Counted from the stretch's first letter, positions 8,225 to 17,431 are shown. The stretch: DNA of 64,000 nucleotides from Micrococcaceae bacterium Sec5.1 (GCA_039636795.1 CP143430.1:1674001-1738000), one strand, 5' to 3'. Made by a program: numbers and translations. Notes: a model not told the origin generated them from the sequence alone.

Positions 8225-9852
8225 CCACGAACCACATCAGCACCCTTGTCCCCGCGGTCAACGTCGCCGCATTGAAGGATACGACGCTGCTCAACATGGG
8301 TATTTTCGCGCTCTTCGTGGCCGTCACCATGGTGATCGTCTTCCGGGCCAGCAGGAACAACAAGACCGCGGCGGACTACTATGCGGCCGGCCGTTCCTTC
8401 ACCGGTTCACAGAACGGTACAGCGATCGCGGGCGACTACCTTTCGGCGGCCTCGTTCCTGGGTATCACTGGCGCCATTGCTATCAACGGATATGACGGTT
8501 TCCTTTACTCCATCGGCTTCCTCGTCGCATGGTTGGTGGCCTTGCTCCTCGTGGCCGAGCTCTTGCGCAACACCGGCAAGTTCACCATGGCCGATGTCTT
8601 GTCGTTCAGACTTCGCCAGCGGCCGGTCCGAATAGCAGCAGCCCTCTCCACCCTTGCGGTTTGCTTCTTTTACCTCCTAGCGCAAATGGCGGGAGCCGGT
8701 AGCTTGATTTCGCTCCTCTTGGGCATCAGCGACTGGGGCGGACAAGCTTTGGTGATTATCGTCGTCGGCGCCCTGATGATTATGTACGTCCTCATCGGAG
8801 GCATGAAGGGCACCACCTGGGTGCAGATCATCAAAGCCATCCTGCTGATCGCAGGCGCTGCAGTCATGACTGCCTGGGTGCTCGCGATCTACGGATTCAA
8901 TCTCTCCAATTTGCTCGGTTCCGCGGCCGAGGCCGCCAACAACCCTGCCGTTCTCAACCCAGGCCTGCAGTATGGCAAGACGGAAACGTCCAAGCTCGAT
9001 TTCATGTCCTTGGGCTTGGCATTGGTCCTCGGCACTGCTGCCCTCCCACACGTTTTGATGCGTTTCTACACGGTTCCCACAGCCAAGGAAGCACGCAAAT
9101 CCGTGGTCTGGTCGATCTGGCTGATCGGCCTGTTCTACCTGTTCACGCTGGTACTGGGCTACGGTGCAGCAGCTTTGGTTGGAGCAGATACCATCAAGTC
9201 CGCACCCGGCGGCGTCAACTCTGCCGCACCCCTGCTGGCCTTCCACCTCGGTGGGCCGCTGCTGCTCGGCTTCATATCCGCCGTCGCTTTCGCCACCATC
9301 CTTGCAGTGGTAGCGGGACTGACCATCACAGCGGCGGCGTCCTTTGCCCATGACATTTACGCCAATGTCATCTCTAAGGGCAAGGCCGACGCCACCACAG
9401 AGGTCAAGGTGGCCCGGCGCACCGTAGTGGTCATCGGTATTCTCGCCATCCTCGGTGGAATCTTCGCCAACGGCCAGAACGTCGCCTTCCTGGTGGCTCT
9501 TGCCTTCGCAGTGGCAGCTTCGGCCAACCTGCCAACCATCGTCTACTCGTTGTTCTGGCGGAAGTTCACCACACAGGGTGCCGTATGGAGCATGTATGGT
9601 GGCTTGGGTTCGGCCATCCTGCTCATCGCGTTCTCGCCCGTGGTCTCGGGTGCAAAGACGTCCATGATCCAGGGAGCCAACTTCGCGTTCTTCCCGCTGA
9701 GCAACCCGGGCATCGTATCCATCCCCCTCGCCTTCCTGCTGGGCTGGCTGGGGACCGTCCTGGATAAGCGCCGTGAGGATCCGGCCAAGCAAGCGGAGAT
9801 GGAAGTCCGCTCACTGACTGGTATCGGTGCAGAGAAAGCGGTGGATCACTAA
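8221..9852 (+). CDS. actP: ActP/MctC-like monocarboxylate (acetate) sodium symporter
   Basis: A 543-residue SSS-family permease with about 13 membrane helices. Typical motifs are ADYYAAGRSFTGSQNGTAIA at about residues 50-69, YLSAASFLGITG, and LPHVLMRFYTVP in the central helices. The preceding DUF485 gene is the usual mark of the acetate/propionate/pyruvate branch, so a monocarboxylate:sodium role is likely; the exact substrate is not proven. It is the second SSS symporter around the LytS/LytTR pair. Confidence 0.9.
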   Translation: MTTNHISTLVPAVNVAALKDTTLLNMGIFALFVAVTMVIVFRASRNNKTAADYYAAGRSFTGSQNGTAIAGDYLSAASFLGITGAIAINGYDGFLYSIGFLVAWLVALLLVAELLRNTGKFTMADVLSFRLRQRPVRIAAALSTLAVCFFYLLAQMAGAGSLISLLLGISDWGGQALVIIVVGALMIMYVLIGGMKGTTWVQIIKAILLIAGAAVMTAWVLAIYGFNLSNLLGSAAEAANNPAVLNPGLQYGKTETSKLDFMSLGLALVLGTAALPHVLMRFYTVPTAKEARKSVVWSIWLIGLFYLFTLVLGYGAAALVGADTIKSAPGGVNSAAPLLAFHLGGPLLLGFISAVAFATILAVVAGLTITAAASFAHDIYANVISKGKADATTEVKVARRTVVVIGILAILGGIFANGQNVAFLVALAFAVAASANLPTIVYSLFWRKFTTQGAVWSMYGGLGSAILLIAFSPVVSGAKTSMIQGANFAFFPLSNPGIVSIPLAFLLGWLGTVLDKRREDPAKQAEMEVRSLTGIGAEKAVDH

Positions 9853-9879
9853 AGTTCAACAAGAATGAGGCCAAACACG

Positions 9880-9912
9880 GGGGCTCCTTCTGCCAAACGG
9901 CGGGGGAGCCCT
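9880..9912 (+). terminator. Terminator after actP
   Basis: GGGCTCC (9881-9887) pairs with GGAGCCC (9905-9911) with one extra G-T pair. There is no long T run, which is common in high-GC hosts. It also separates actP from the convergent PHP gene. Confidence 0.6.
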
Positions 9913-9930
9913 CGGGCATGCCAGGACTAA

Positions 9931-10965
9931 TCACCTCTTGAGGCTGAGCCATTCCGTCAACTGTTCCAAAGGCCATGTGGTGACGATCCGTTCCTTAGGC
10001 ACCCCAAGTGCCTCGGCACGTTCGGCGCCATACTGAAGGAAATCGAGTTGGCCAGGGGCATGGGCATCACTGTCAATGCTGAAGAGGCAGCCGGCGTCCA
10101 GCGCCATCTTGATCAACGCGTCCGGAGGGTCCTGCCGCTCCGGCCGTGAATTGATTTCGACGGCGACGCCCCACTCGGCACATTCGGTGAAGACCTTCAT
10201 GGCATCGAATTCGGACTCAGGACGGGTGCCGCGCGATCCTTGAACGAGACGGCCCGTGCAATGCCCCAAGACGTTCGTGTGTGGATCGCTGATTCCGCCA
10301 AGCATCCGCTTGGTCATGGTCTTCTTGTCCGAGCGCAGCTTCGAGTGGACACTGGCCACCACCACGTCCAGCCGGTCCAGCATTTCCGGCGTCTGGTCCA
10401 GGGTCCCGTCCTCCAGGATGTCCACTTCGATGCCTTTGAGCAGGCGGAAGCCGTCCTGATTAGCATTGATCCCTTCCACCACACCGAGCTGTTTCTCTAG
10501 CCGTTCAACGCTGAGGCCATTGGCGATGGTCAGGTTGGGGGAGTGGTCAGTGAGGGCAAGGTATTCACGGCCCAGGGTTTTGGCGGCAGCCACCATGGTC
10601 TCAATCGGTGAGCCGCCGTCGGACCAATTGCTGTGGCTGTGCAGATCGCCGCGTAACGCAGCCTTGAGGGTGTCGCCGCCGGACGCCAAGGATTCCGCGC
10701 CACGCTCGCGAAGGTCGGCCAGATAATCGGGCACCCTCTCTCCCAGAGCCTGGGTGATGACTTCCCCGCTTCGGTCCCCAACACCTTTCAGGCTCGTGAC
10801 TCTTCCGTTCCGGACGAGCCTGGCCAACTCGTCGGGCGGAAGCTGCCGAACGGCGTCGGCCGCTTTCCTGAAGGCCTGGACCTTGAAGGTGGGGGCTTGG
10901 CCACGTTCCAACCAAAAGGAGATTTCTTCGAGCGCCTCAACGGGATCCATGGCTCCATGATCCAC
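9931..10965 (-). CDS. PHP-domain protein with helix-hairpin-helix N terminus
   Basis: The 344-residue protein joins an N-terminal helix-hairpin-helix segment (about 54-70, TSLKGVGDRSGEVI) to a PHP phosphoesterase domain. Metal-binding motifs visible are DLHSHSNWSDG (His109, His111), LTDHSPN (His141), VASVHSKL, NVLGHCTGR and DSDAH near the C terminus. The order resembles the non-polymerase parts of PolX, so a metal-dependent phosphatase or nuclease acting on DNA ends or nucleotides is plausible. The start may be GTG 10965 or ATG 10950; neither has a clear ribosome site. Confidence 0.85.
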   Translation of the reverse strand: MDHGAMDPVEALEEISFWLERGQAPTFKVQAFRKAADAVRQLPPDELARLVRNGRVTSLKGVGDRSGEVITQALGERVPDYLADLRERGAESLASGGDTLKAALRGDLHSHSNWSDGGSPIETMVAAAKTLGREYLALTDHSPNLTIANGLSVERLEKQLGVVEGINANQDGFRLLKGIEVDILEDGTLDQTPEMLDRLDVVVASVHSKLRSDKKTMTKRMLGGISDPHTNVLGHCTGRLVQGSRGTRPESEFDAMKVFTECAEWGVAVEINSRPERQDPPDALIKMALDAGCLFSIDSDAHAPGQLDFLQYGAERAEALGVPKERIVTTWPLEQLTEWLSLKR

Positions 10966-10972
10966 GAACCGG

Positions 10973-11008
10973 GCGCACCATCAACAGTGGGCAATGTTGA
11001 TGGTGCGC
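10973..11008. terminator. Perfect 14-bp-stem hairpin
   Basis: GCGCACCATCAACA pairs perfectly with TGTTGATGGTGCGC around an 8-nt loop, between two minus-strand genes. No T run follows on either side. It probably ends transcription of the upstream membrane-protein gene, and it lies only 7 bp before the PHP start. Confidence 0.65.
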
Positions 11009-11026
11009 GGGTTCGGGCGATTGCCA

Positions 11027-11617
11027 CTAGTGGTGGTGGCTTGGAATCTGTGCTGGAGGTGTGCCTTCGGAGGGGGCTTGGCCGTGTTCGCCGTGGGGGA
11101 CGGCGTGCTGGCCTGCCATGGATGCTGCCAGTCCCGGCGTGGCAACTGACGCAACAACGACGGCGGCCCCGAACGCGGCTGCCAGAAGCCGCCCGGTCCT
11201 TGGCAGGCCGTGGGCGCCGCCGTCGTTGGTCTTTTGCTGCCGACCCAGCCAACCGCCTCCGCCAAGTGCCATCAGCGTCAGTCCCAAGGCGGCAAGATGG
11301 CTAACGTCAAGCGAGGGTTCCTTAGCCGCCAAATCCCCTGCGACGACGGCGATGTGGGCAGCCGCCGCAACCGCCAGAGCGGGAAAGGCAAGCCGGCGGA
11401 AGACAAGGGTGTTGCGGTGCAGCCCCCATAAAGACCACGCCAGGAAAGCGAGTCCAGCTGCCAGGGCAACCGTTCCAGCAACCACCAAGCCAAGCGCGGC
11501 AGCTTCTGTCAGGCAGCCAGCCGCAATGGACAGTTCCACCATCCCGGCGGCCATGGCCGCAAAGTAGACGAACAACAACGCGGCCGCGTTCAGTGTGGGG
11601 TGATATTTGACTGCCAT
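11027..11617 (-). CDS. Hypothetical membrane protein with His-rich tail
   Basis: I do not recognise this family. The 196-residue product has about five hydrophobic helices (near 8-30, 38-62, 75-95, 104-120, 140-160) and a C-terminal tail outside the last helix that is rich in His, Gly and Pro and ends in HHH. Such tails can bind metal, but no metal gene is adjacent. A GAGGA sequence lies upstream of ATG 11617. It follows the DUF4383 gene by about 60 bp on the same strand. Confidence 0.7.
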   Translation of the reverse strand: MAVKYHPTLNAAALLFVYFAAMAAGMVELSIAAGCLTEAAALGLVVAGTVALAAGLAFLAWSLWGLHRNTLVFRRLAFPALAVAAAAHIAVVAGDLAAKEPSLDVSHLAALGLTLMALGGGGWLGRQQKTNDGGAHGLPRTGRLLAAAFGAAVVVASVATPGLAASMAGQHAVPHGEHGQAPSEGTPPAQIPSHHH

Positions 11618-11638
11618 AGCGCTGTCCTCGGTCTCGAT

Positions 11639-11682
11639 GGTTCCGCGATCAGGGATTCCGTGGGCGGGGTTCCGCGATCAGG
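11639..11682. repeat. 15-bp direct repeat spanning the DUF4383 stop
   Basis: GGTTCCGCGATCAGG occurs at 11639-11653 and 11668-11682, 29 bp apart. The second copy contains the stop codon of the DUF4383 gene. Confidence 0.8.
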
Positions 11683-12085
11683 CGCGGGCCGAGACGACGA
11701 CGGCCTTGTCCTGGGACAGGGCGACACCCAGAAGCACAACGGCGCTGGCCAGGTGCAGGACGTTGTCTGCCCCGTTCAGGGCGATGATGTTCAGCGAAGT
11801 ACCCACGAGGAAAAGGCCGAGGATACCCACCAGCAGATAGACGCCGCCCACCGCGCTGTTAACGGACTTGGAAAGCGTGACGCTGTTCATGCCCGCGTAA
11901 AGAAGGGCTGCACCTATGGCCAAGTGAATGACGTTGTGCAGGGGGTTCACCGCGAAGATGATCAGGTTGGCGCCTTCGGTGGCGAAGAACCCGATTCCCG
12001 AAGTGACGAAGAATCCGAGCACGCCTACCAAGAGGTATACGGCTCCGAAGATGGTGGCGATCAAGCGATTGGGCGAAGTACGCAT
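11678..12085 (-). CDS. DUF4383 membrane protein
   Basis: A 135-residue integral membrane protein of the actinobacterial DUF4383 family. Four hydrophobic helices carry the repeated pattern GxxYLLVGxLGF and NxxHLxxG (NPLHNVIHLAIGAALL and NGADNVLHLASAVVLL), which looks like an internal duplication. Function is unknown. ATG 12085 follows GGAAGG. It precedes another membrane-protein gene on the same strand. Confidence 0.88.
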   Translation of the reverse strand: MRTSPNRLIATIFGAVYLLVGVLGFFVTSGIGFFATEGANLIIFAVNPLHNVIHLAIGAALLYAGMNSVTLSKSVNSAVGGVYLLVGILGLFLVGTSLNIIALNGADNVLHLASAVVLLGVALSQDKAVVVSARA

Positions 12086-12214
12086 TGGTCCGAACCTTCC
12101 GGTGATGGCAGGGACTTTCCCGGCCGTCCTGTGGAACCCCGGACGGGGCTCTCAAACAGTGATTCGGACCATGAGCGGATGCGGATGGGTGGAAACTGGA
12201 TTATTTTTCCGCCG

Positions 12215-12937
12215 TTATGGACGGAGGCGGATGCTGCTCATTTTGAGATCGTCGGTCCCTTCGAAAACGTACTTGAGATCGATGGTCTTGCCACTGCACT
12301 GCAAGGTTCCCGCGATGTCCGCTTTATTATTGCCGTTGTTCGAGTTCACGCTCACCGAGCTGTAATTGGTTTTGCATGAGTCATCAAGTTCCAGGCTGGC
12401 AATGCCGTCGATGAAGGACTGCTTATCCAGTTCGTCCTTCAAGGCCTGGTGCAGATAGTTGTCATAAGCCTGCTCTGTTTGCCCTGAAACAACCAGATTG
12501 GTGAACTCGTCAGCCAACGATCTTGCCTTCGACGTCGCGCTGCCCACGACATTCACCAGCACCAGGATGCCCACCACGGCCAGGACGATGACTCCTGCCA
12601 CAATACTCAGGACAATCCAGAGCACCTTCCTGCTCTTGGCCGGCGGTGGAAACTGCTGGCCGTACTGGCCGGGCGCGTACTGGCTCTGCGGGTACTGACC
12701 GGGCGGGTACTGGCCTTGCGGGTACGGGTTTTGGTCCGGTGGGTACTGTCCAGGGGCGTTCTGACCTTGGGAGCCCGGGGACGACGGCGGCTGTTGCCAC
12801 TGCGGTGGAGTTCCGTTCGGTTGGGAGTACCCGGGGCCGGGCGGGACGGGTGGTGGGTTCTGGCCGTATTCGCTTCCACCGTATTGATTTCCGCTGCGCT
12901 GTCCGTCGCGACCATTCGGTTCCTGCGGGTTGCTCAC
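12215..12937 (-). CDS. Membrane-anchored protein with Pro/Gln/Tyr repeats
   Basis: The 240-residue protein starts with about 100 disordered residues made of PPGQYP/PQGQYP-type repeats, then one membrane helix at about 113-137 (VLWIVLSIVAGVIVLAVVGIL), then an external domain of about 100 residues. The C-terminal domain, with one Cys pair (DDSCKTNY and LQCSG), resembles small NTF2-like or DUF4878-like secreted domains, but I cannot name it. GTG at 12937 follows AAAGGGG and is preferred to the longer open frame to 13030. Confidence 0.75.
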   Translation of the reverse strand: MSNPQEPNGRDGQRSGNQYGGSEYGQNPPPVPPGPGYSQPNGTPPQWQQPPSSPGSQGQNAPGQYPPDQNPYPQGQYPPGQYPQSQYAPGQYGQQFPPPAKSRKVLWIVLSIVAGVIVLAVVGILVLVNVVGSATSKARSLADEFTNLVVSGQTEQAYDNYLHQALKDELDKQSFIDGIASLELDDSCKTNYSSVSVNSNNGNNKADIAGTLQCSGKTIDLKYVFEGTDDLKMSSIRLRP

Positions 12938-13061
12938 TGTAGTGCCCCTTTCGGCAGCCTGCGGCAGCGCCACCACGTAGCCGGAAACCGCTGGCCGGCC
13001 CCCGATGCGTCCATCTGAATCAAATCGCACTCACCGTTCCACAGGCAAGGGCCAAAAGGTA

Positions 13062-13091
13062 CTAAACGGCAGGTGAAAGCCGGGGGTTTAG
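13062..13091 (-). terminator. Hairpin at the end of the Lrp gene
   Basis: CTAAACGGC pairs with GCC and GTTTAG with a 4-nt G bulge. It overlaps the stop codon of the Lrp/AsnC regulator gene. Confidence 0.4.
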
Positions 13092-13558
13092 CCTTCAGAG
13101 CGCCGACCCAGCAGGGGTTGCACCCGGTACGGAATCATTTCCCGCATCGCCAAGGCAGTGTCGGTGCGGTCAACGCCGTCGCACGCAAGGATCTTGCCGT
13201 TGATCCGGTAAAGGTCCTCGGCGTCCAGCGCCACCACCCGCAAGAGCAAGTCGGCTGATCCGGTGAGGCCAAAACCTTCCAGGATCTCCGGGATGTCCGC
13301 AAGATCCTTCGCGAGGGAGGCGAGTTTCTGTTGCTGGACATGCACGGTGATGAATGCCGTCAGGGGGTAGCCGAGGGCGACCGGATTGATGCGCCGCTCA
13401 AAGGAGAGAAAAGCATGCTTCTTCTCAAGCTGGGCCATGCGTGCCTGGACGGTATTGCGGGACAGGCCAAGTCTCTGGGCGAGGGCCACAACGGTCCCTC
13501 TGGGATCCTTTGCCATCGCTGAAAGGAGCCGGGTGTCAGTGCCATCCAAAGGTTGCAT
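13088..13558 (-). CDS. Lrp/AsnC-family transcriptional regulator
   Basis: A 156-residue regulator. The N-terminal winged HTH (about 1-60) has the recognition region LAQRLGLSRNTVQARMAQLE, and the C-terminal RAM domain begins near residue 68. Lrp/AsnC proteins respond to amino acids or 2-oxoacids. The gene is divergent from the branched-chain 2-oxoacid dehydrogenase operon, the usual place for its regulator, so BkdR-like control is likely. The start is taken as ATG 13558; the frame also opens at GTG 13576. TAATCT ends 8 nt upstream and there is no ribosome site. Confidence 0.9.
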   Translation of the reverse strand: MQPLDGTDTRLLSAMAKDPRGTVVALAQRLGLSRNTVQARMAQLEKKHAFLSFERRINPVALGYPLTAFITVHVQQQKLASLAKDLADIPEILEGFGLTGSADLLLRVVALDAEDLYRINGKILACDGVDRTDTALAMREMIPYRVQPLLGRRSEG

Positions 13559-13641
13559 AATGCGCAAGATTAGCACGGCCTGGCCGCTGCCAACATGGCA
13601 GAATGCTCAAGTTTTTCATCGGTAGTTGTACCCCATGCGTC

Positions 13642-13659
13642 TTGTGAGTAGGGTCACAA
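13642..13659. promoter_or_regulatory. Perfect CRP/GlxR-like operator between lrp and bkd
   Basis: TTGTGA-N6-TCACAA is a perfect dyad and matches the CRP-family consensus TGTGA-N6-TCACA fully. It is about 92 bp from the Lrp start and 130 bp from the E1 alpha start. A Lrp site would be looser and AT-rich, so a CRP-family protein is the better guess. Confidence 0.65.
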
Positions 13660-13779
13660 TTAACGCTGGCGAAGGAGCCAGGGGGTCGGTCTGTGCTTGG
13701 ATCACAAGTCCATCAGGGCCGACAAAACCTAGCCGGAAGGTTGCGATCACCTGTGTTGACGGATAAGGCGGGCAAGGGA

Positions 13780-14922
13780 GTGCAATATGACGCTCCGCGC
13801 CCCGGACAAAGTGCACATAATCCTTTGCGGACGGGGGGCAACCTCCTGCAGTTGGTGTCGCCGGAAGGCGAACGGATCAGCCACCCGGAATTTGATCTCT
13901 GGATCAAGGACATCGGCGATGAGCAATTGGGCTCCTTGTTGGAGGACATGACAGTCATCCGCCGCATCGATACCGAAGCCACAGCCCTCCAGCGGCAGGG
14001 AGAACTGGCCCTCTGGCCGCCGCTGCTGGGACAGGAAGCAGCCCAGATCGGTTCAAGCCGTTCCTTGCGCGACGACGACTTTGTTTTCCCCAGCTACCGT
14101 GAGAGCGGCGTCGCGTACATCCGTGGAGCCCATGTCTCTGAGATCGCCCAGGTTTGGCGCGGAAATGCCCTGTACTCCTGGGATCCAAAGCGAATCAACA
14201 TGGCGACGCCCCAAATCATCATTGGTTCCCAGAGCCTCCACGCCACCGGTTACGCCATGGGCGTCCAGCTGGACGGCGCCAGCACGGCAGTACTTGCCTA
14301 CTTCGGGGATGGCGCCACGAGCGAAGGCGACGTGAGCGAGGCCATGGTGTTTGCCGCGAGTTACCAGGCGCCTGTGGTGTTTTTCTGCCAGAACAATCAC
14401 TGGGCCATTTCCGAACCCGTCCGCGTGCAGTCCCACGTCCAATTGGCCGACAGGCCTACAGGGTTCGGCATCCCCAGCCTGCGCGTTGATGGAAACGATG
14501 TCCTCGCCGTCATGGCCGCTACCCGTTGGGCTTTGGATCGCGCCCGTAGCGGTGGTGGGCCAACGTTTATCGAAGCGGTCACCTACCGCATGGGTCCGCA
14601 CACTACTGCCGATGATCCCACGCGGTACCGGGACCCGAACGAGCTGGAGGACTGGGCTGCCAAGGATCCTATTCTCCGCTTGCGGAGGCTCCTTGACGCC
14701 AAGGGCCTGCTCACCGAAGATCTTGAGAGCAGAGTCAAAGCCAAGGCCGACGCCGTTGCAGCCGAACTCCGTACCAGCTGCGTTAACATGCCTGATCCGC
14801 AGCCGTTGGACGTCTTTAACCACGTTTACAGCACACCCAATTCCTGGATTGAACGCCAGAAGGATCAATATTCGCGCTACCTGAACAGTTTCAACCAGCC
14901 GGTCGAGGAAGGTGCACTCTGA
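13780..14922 (+). CDS. bkdA: Branched-chain 2-oxoacid dehydrogenase E1 component, alpha subunit
   Basis: The E1 alpha subunit binds thiamine diphosphate and decarboxylates 2-oxoacids from leucine, isoleucine and valine (or pyruvate). The 380-residue product has the ThDP motif GDGATSEGD ending in QNNHWAISEP, and RMGPHTTADDPTRYR in the phosphorylation-loop region. Separate alpha and beta subunits, an E2 and a divergent Lrp regulator favour the branched-chain enzyme over pyruvate dehydrogenase, which in this group is usually a single-chain AceE. The start is uncertain: GTG 13780 follows AAGGCGGG, but TTG/GTG at 13852/13855 is possible. Confidence 0.88.
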   Translation: MQYDAPRPGQSAHNPLRTGGNLLQLVSPEGERISHPEFDLWIKDIGDEQLGSLLEDMTVIRRIDTEATALQRQGELALWPPLLGQEAAQIGSSRSLRDDDFVFPSYRESGVAYIRGAHVSEIAQVWRGNALYSWDPKRINMATPQIIIGSQSLHATGYAMGVQLDGASTAVLAYFGDGATSEGDVSEAMVFAASYQAPVVFFCQNNHWAISEPVRVQSHVQLADRPTGFGIPSLRVDGNDVLAVMAATRWALDRARSGGGPTFIEAVTYRMGPHTTADDPTRYRDPNELEDWAAKDPILRLRRLLDAKGLLTEDLESRVKAKADAVAAELRTSCVNMPDPQPLDVFNHVYSTPNSWIERQKDQYSRYLNSFNQPVEEGAL

Positions 14923-15932
14923 TGTCCAAGCTCACGTTTGCCCGGGCTATCAATGCCGGCCTCCGCAAGTCCCTGGAAAACGATCCCAAAGTCATCCTCA
15001 TGGGCGAGGATATTGGTTCCCTCGGTGGTGTTTTCCGAGTCACCGACGGACTCCAGAAGGACTTTGGAAAGCACCGTGTGATTGATACGCCCCTGGCCGA
15101 GTCCGGCATCATCGGAACCGCAGTGGGCCTGGCCTACCGGGGCTACCGCCCAGTGTGCGAGATCCAGTTCGACGGCTTCATCTATCCTGCTTTCGATCAG
15201 ATCGTCAGCCAGGTGGCCAAGATGCACTACCGGACCCAGGGGCGGGTCAAGATGCCCATCACCATCCGCGTTCCTTTCGGTGGAGGCATTGGCTCGCCGG
15301 AGCACCACTCGGAATCGCCGGAAGCATACTTCACTCACACCTCAGGACTTCGGGTAGTGGCGGTGTCCAACCCTCAGGACGCCTACACCATGATCCAGCA
15401 GGCCATTGCCTCGGATGATCCTGTTCTCTATTTCGAACCCAAGCGCCGCTACCACGACAAAGGTGACGTCGACGAGTCCATGGACCTCTCCAAAGCGATG
15501 CCATTGGACAAGGCAGCTGTGGTCAACGCCGGTTCGGACGTCACCCTGGTGGCTTACGGCCCTCTGGTTAAAACCGCCAAGGATGCGGCCCAGGCTGCGG
15601 CTGATGAAGGAGTCTCCGTGGAAGTCATCGACCTGCGCTCGTTGGCTCCCGTTGACTACCCGGTGGTGGAAGCATCCGTGCGCAAGACGGGCCGTCTGGT
15701 CATCACGCACGAGGCCGGACAATCCGGTGGCCTCGGAGCGGAGATTGCGGCCAGCATTACTGAGCGCTGCTTCAACTACCTGGAGTCCGCCCCCGTCCGG
15801 ATTACCGGCTTCGACGTTCCCTACCCCTACTCGAAGCTTGAAATGCACCATCTCCCGGATCTGGACAGGATTCTGGATGGCGTGGACCGCACCTTGGGCC
15901 GCCCCAACTCCCTGAGTGGACTGGAAGGATGA
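14922..15932 (+). CDS. bkdB: Branched-chain 2-oxoacid dehydrogenase E1 component, beta subunit
   Basis: The 336-residue beta subunit forms the alpha2beta2 E1 heterotetramer. Visible family features are LMGEDIGSLGGVFRVT near the N terminus, DTPLAESGIIGTAVGLA, and the transketolase C-terminal region with EVIDLRSLAPVDY and VITHEAGQSGGLGAEIAA. It overlaps the alpha gene by one base (TGATG), which suggests coupled translation and equal output. Confidence 0.95.
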   Translation: MSKLTFARAINAGLRKSLENDPKVILMGEDIGSLGGVFRVTDGLQKDFGKHRVIDTPLAESGIIGTAVGLAYRGYRPVCEIQFDGFIYPAFDQIVSQVAKMHYRTQGRVKMPITIRVPFGGGIGSPEHHSESPEAYFTHTSGLRVVAVSNPQDAYTMIQQAIASDDPVLYFEPKRRYHDKGDVDESMDLSKAMPLDKAAVVNAGSDVTLVAYGPLVKTAKDAAQAAADEGVSVEVIDLRSLAPVDYPVVEASVRKTGRLVITHEAGQSGGLGAEIAASITERCFNYLESAPVRITGFDVPYPYSKLEMHHLPDLDRILDGVDRTLGRPNSLSGLEG

Positions 15933-17407
15933 CCACCACCATGATCAAGGAATTCAGGCTGCCGGACCTTGGCGAAGGCCTGACCGAGTCGGAAATCCTG
16001 AGCTGGAAGGTCGCAGTGGGGGACACCGTCACCCTCAATCAGGTCATTGCGGAGGTGGAGACGGCCAAGGCCGTCGTCGAGCTGCCGTCGCCTTTCGCCG
16101 GCGTCGTAGCGGCCCTGCACGAGCAACCCGGTTCCGTGGTGGAGGTCGGTAAACCGATCGTCTCCTTCGAAGTGGACGACGCCGGGGCCTCCAATGGGGG
16201 CAACGGACCGGCCGCTGGCGATCAGGCTGTCAGCGAACCGAAGTCCACCAGCGAACCTGCATCAGACGGGGGATCTGAATCGAAGAGCCGATCCGGATCG
16301 AACGGCGGGTCGCAACCAGTCGAGGCGAGCGGGGCGGCCGCAAGTCCCGCCAAACGTGAGCCGAATCTGGTGGGGTATGGCGCCGTCGTCGAGCACACCG
16401 GACGGCCGACGCGCCGGGTCCGTGCCAACGTCCAACCCGTCCAAACAGAAACCGTCCAAGCCGAAACGCCGCAGGCTCGCCCCGCGGAAGTGGCGCGTGA
16501 GTCAACCCCTCACCCTGACGCAGCCACGGCTGAGCGTCCACGTTCCACACCGCCGGTCCGTAAGCTGGCGCGCGATCTCGGGATTGACCTGCAGTTGGTT
16601 CGCGGAACTGGTCCGGGAGGACTGATCACGCGAGAAGACGTCCAGAACTTCACGGATGAAGCGGAAGCCGCAAACGCAGCACTGGCGGAGCCCGCAGCGA
16701 CCGGCGAGCGTGAAACGCGCTTGCCTATCAAGGGTGTCCGGAAGTTCACTGCGGCCGCCATGGTGCAGAGCGCATTCACCGCGCCGCACGTGACGGAATT
16801 CCTGACGATCGATGTCACAGCGACCATGGAATTGCTGGCGCGGCTTCGGGCCAGCAAAGCGTTCGAAGGCTACAAGCTCACCCCGCTCACGATCGCGGCC
16901 AAGGCGGTCCTGATAGCGCTACGGAACAACCCAACGTTGAACTCGCGGTGGGACGAGGCGCGCCAGGAGATCATCCAGTACAACTACGTCAACCTTGGCA
17001 TCGCGGCTGCTACGCCCCGGGGCCTGACGGTACCGAACATTAAGGATGCCGATCGCCTGACCCTACGGGAACTTGCTACGGCGTTGTCGGAACTCACAGA
17101 TACGGCACGTGCAGGCAAGACGTCTCCATCAGACCTCTCGGGCGGCACCATCTCCATCACCAACATCGGAGTATTTGGGATCGACGCCGGAACGCCCATC
17201 CTGAATCCGGGCGAGGCTGCCATCGTGGCCTTGGGTGCTGTGCGGAAGGCGCCGTGGGTGGTGGATGATGAGATCGCCGTGCGGCAGGTGATGTCCCTGA
17301 GCTTGTCCTTCGACCACCGCGTTGTGGATGGCGAACAGGGCTCACGCTTCCTGGCGGACCTTGGCGCTATCCTGTCCGATCCCGCCATGGTGTTGACTAT
17401 GGTCTAG
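15929..17407 (+). CDS. bkdC: Branched-chain 2-oxoacid dehydrogenase E2 (dihydrolipoyl acyltransferase)
   Basis: The 492-residue core subunit transfers the acyl group from lipoate to CoA. It has one lipoyl domain (about 5-80, Lys47 in EVETAKAVVE), a long Ser/Gly/Pro-rich linker, a peripheral subunit-binding domain (about 200-240, VRKLARDLGIDL and GTGPGGLITREDV) and the CAT catalytic domain ending with DHRVVDG. One lipoyl domain fits a branched-chain E2. It overlaps E1 beta by 4 bp; ATG 15941 is an alternative start. No E3 gene lies nearby, so E3 is probably supplied from elsewhere. Confidence 0.94.
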   Translation: MTTTMIKEFRLPDLGEGLTESEILSWKVAVGDTVTLNQVIAEVETAKAVVELPSPFAGVVAALHEQPGSVVEVGKPIVSFEVDDAGASNGGNGPAAGDQAVSEPKSTSEPASDGGSESKSRSGSNGGSQPVEASGAAASPAKREPNLVGYGAVVEHTGRPTRRVRANVQPVQTETVQAETPQARPAEVARESTPHPDAATAERPRSTPPVRKLARDLGIDLQLVRGTGPGGLITREDVQNFTDEAEAANAALAEPAATGERETRLPIKGVRKFTAAAMVQSAFTAPHVTEFLTIDVTATMELLARLRASKAFEGYKLTPLTIAAKAVLIALRNNPTLNSRWDEARQEIIQYNYVNLGIAAATPRGLTVPNIKDADRLTLRELATALSELTDTARAGKTSPSDLSGGTISITNIGVFGIDAGTPILNPGEAAIVALGAVRKAPWVVDDEIAVRQVMSLSLSFDHRVVDGEQGSRFLADLGAILSDPAMVLTMV

Positions 17408-17431
17408 CTTCACGAATGTATGAAGCTGCGC

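Noticed and set aside
8677..9792. 371-residue minus-strand frame over actP
   Set aside because: Gly/Asp/Gln-rich shadow of a clear symporter gene.
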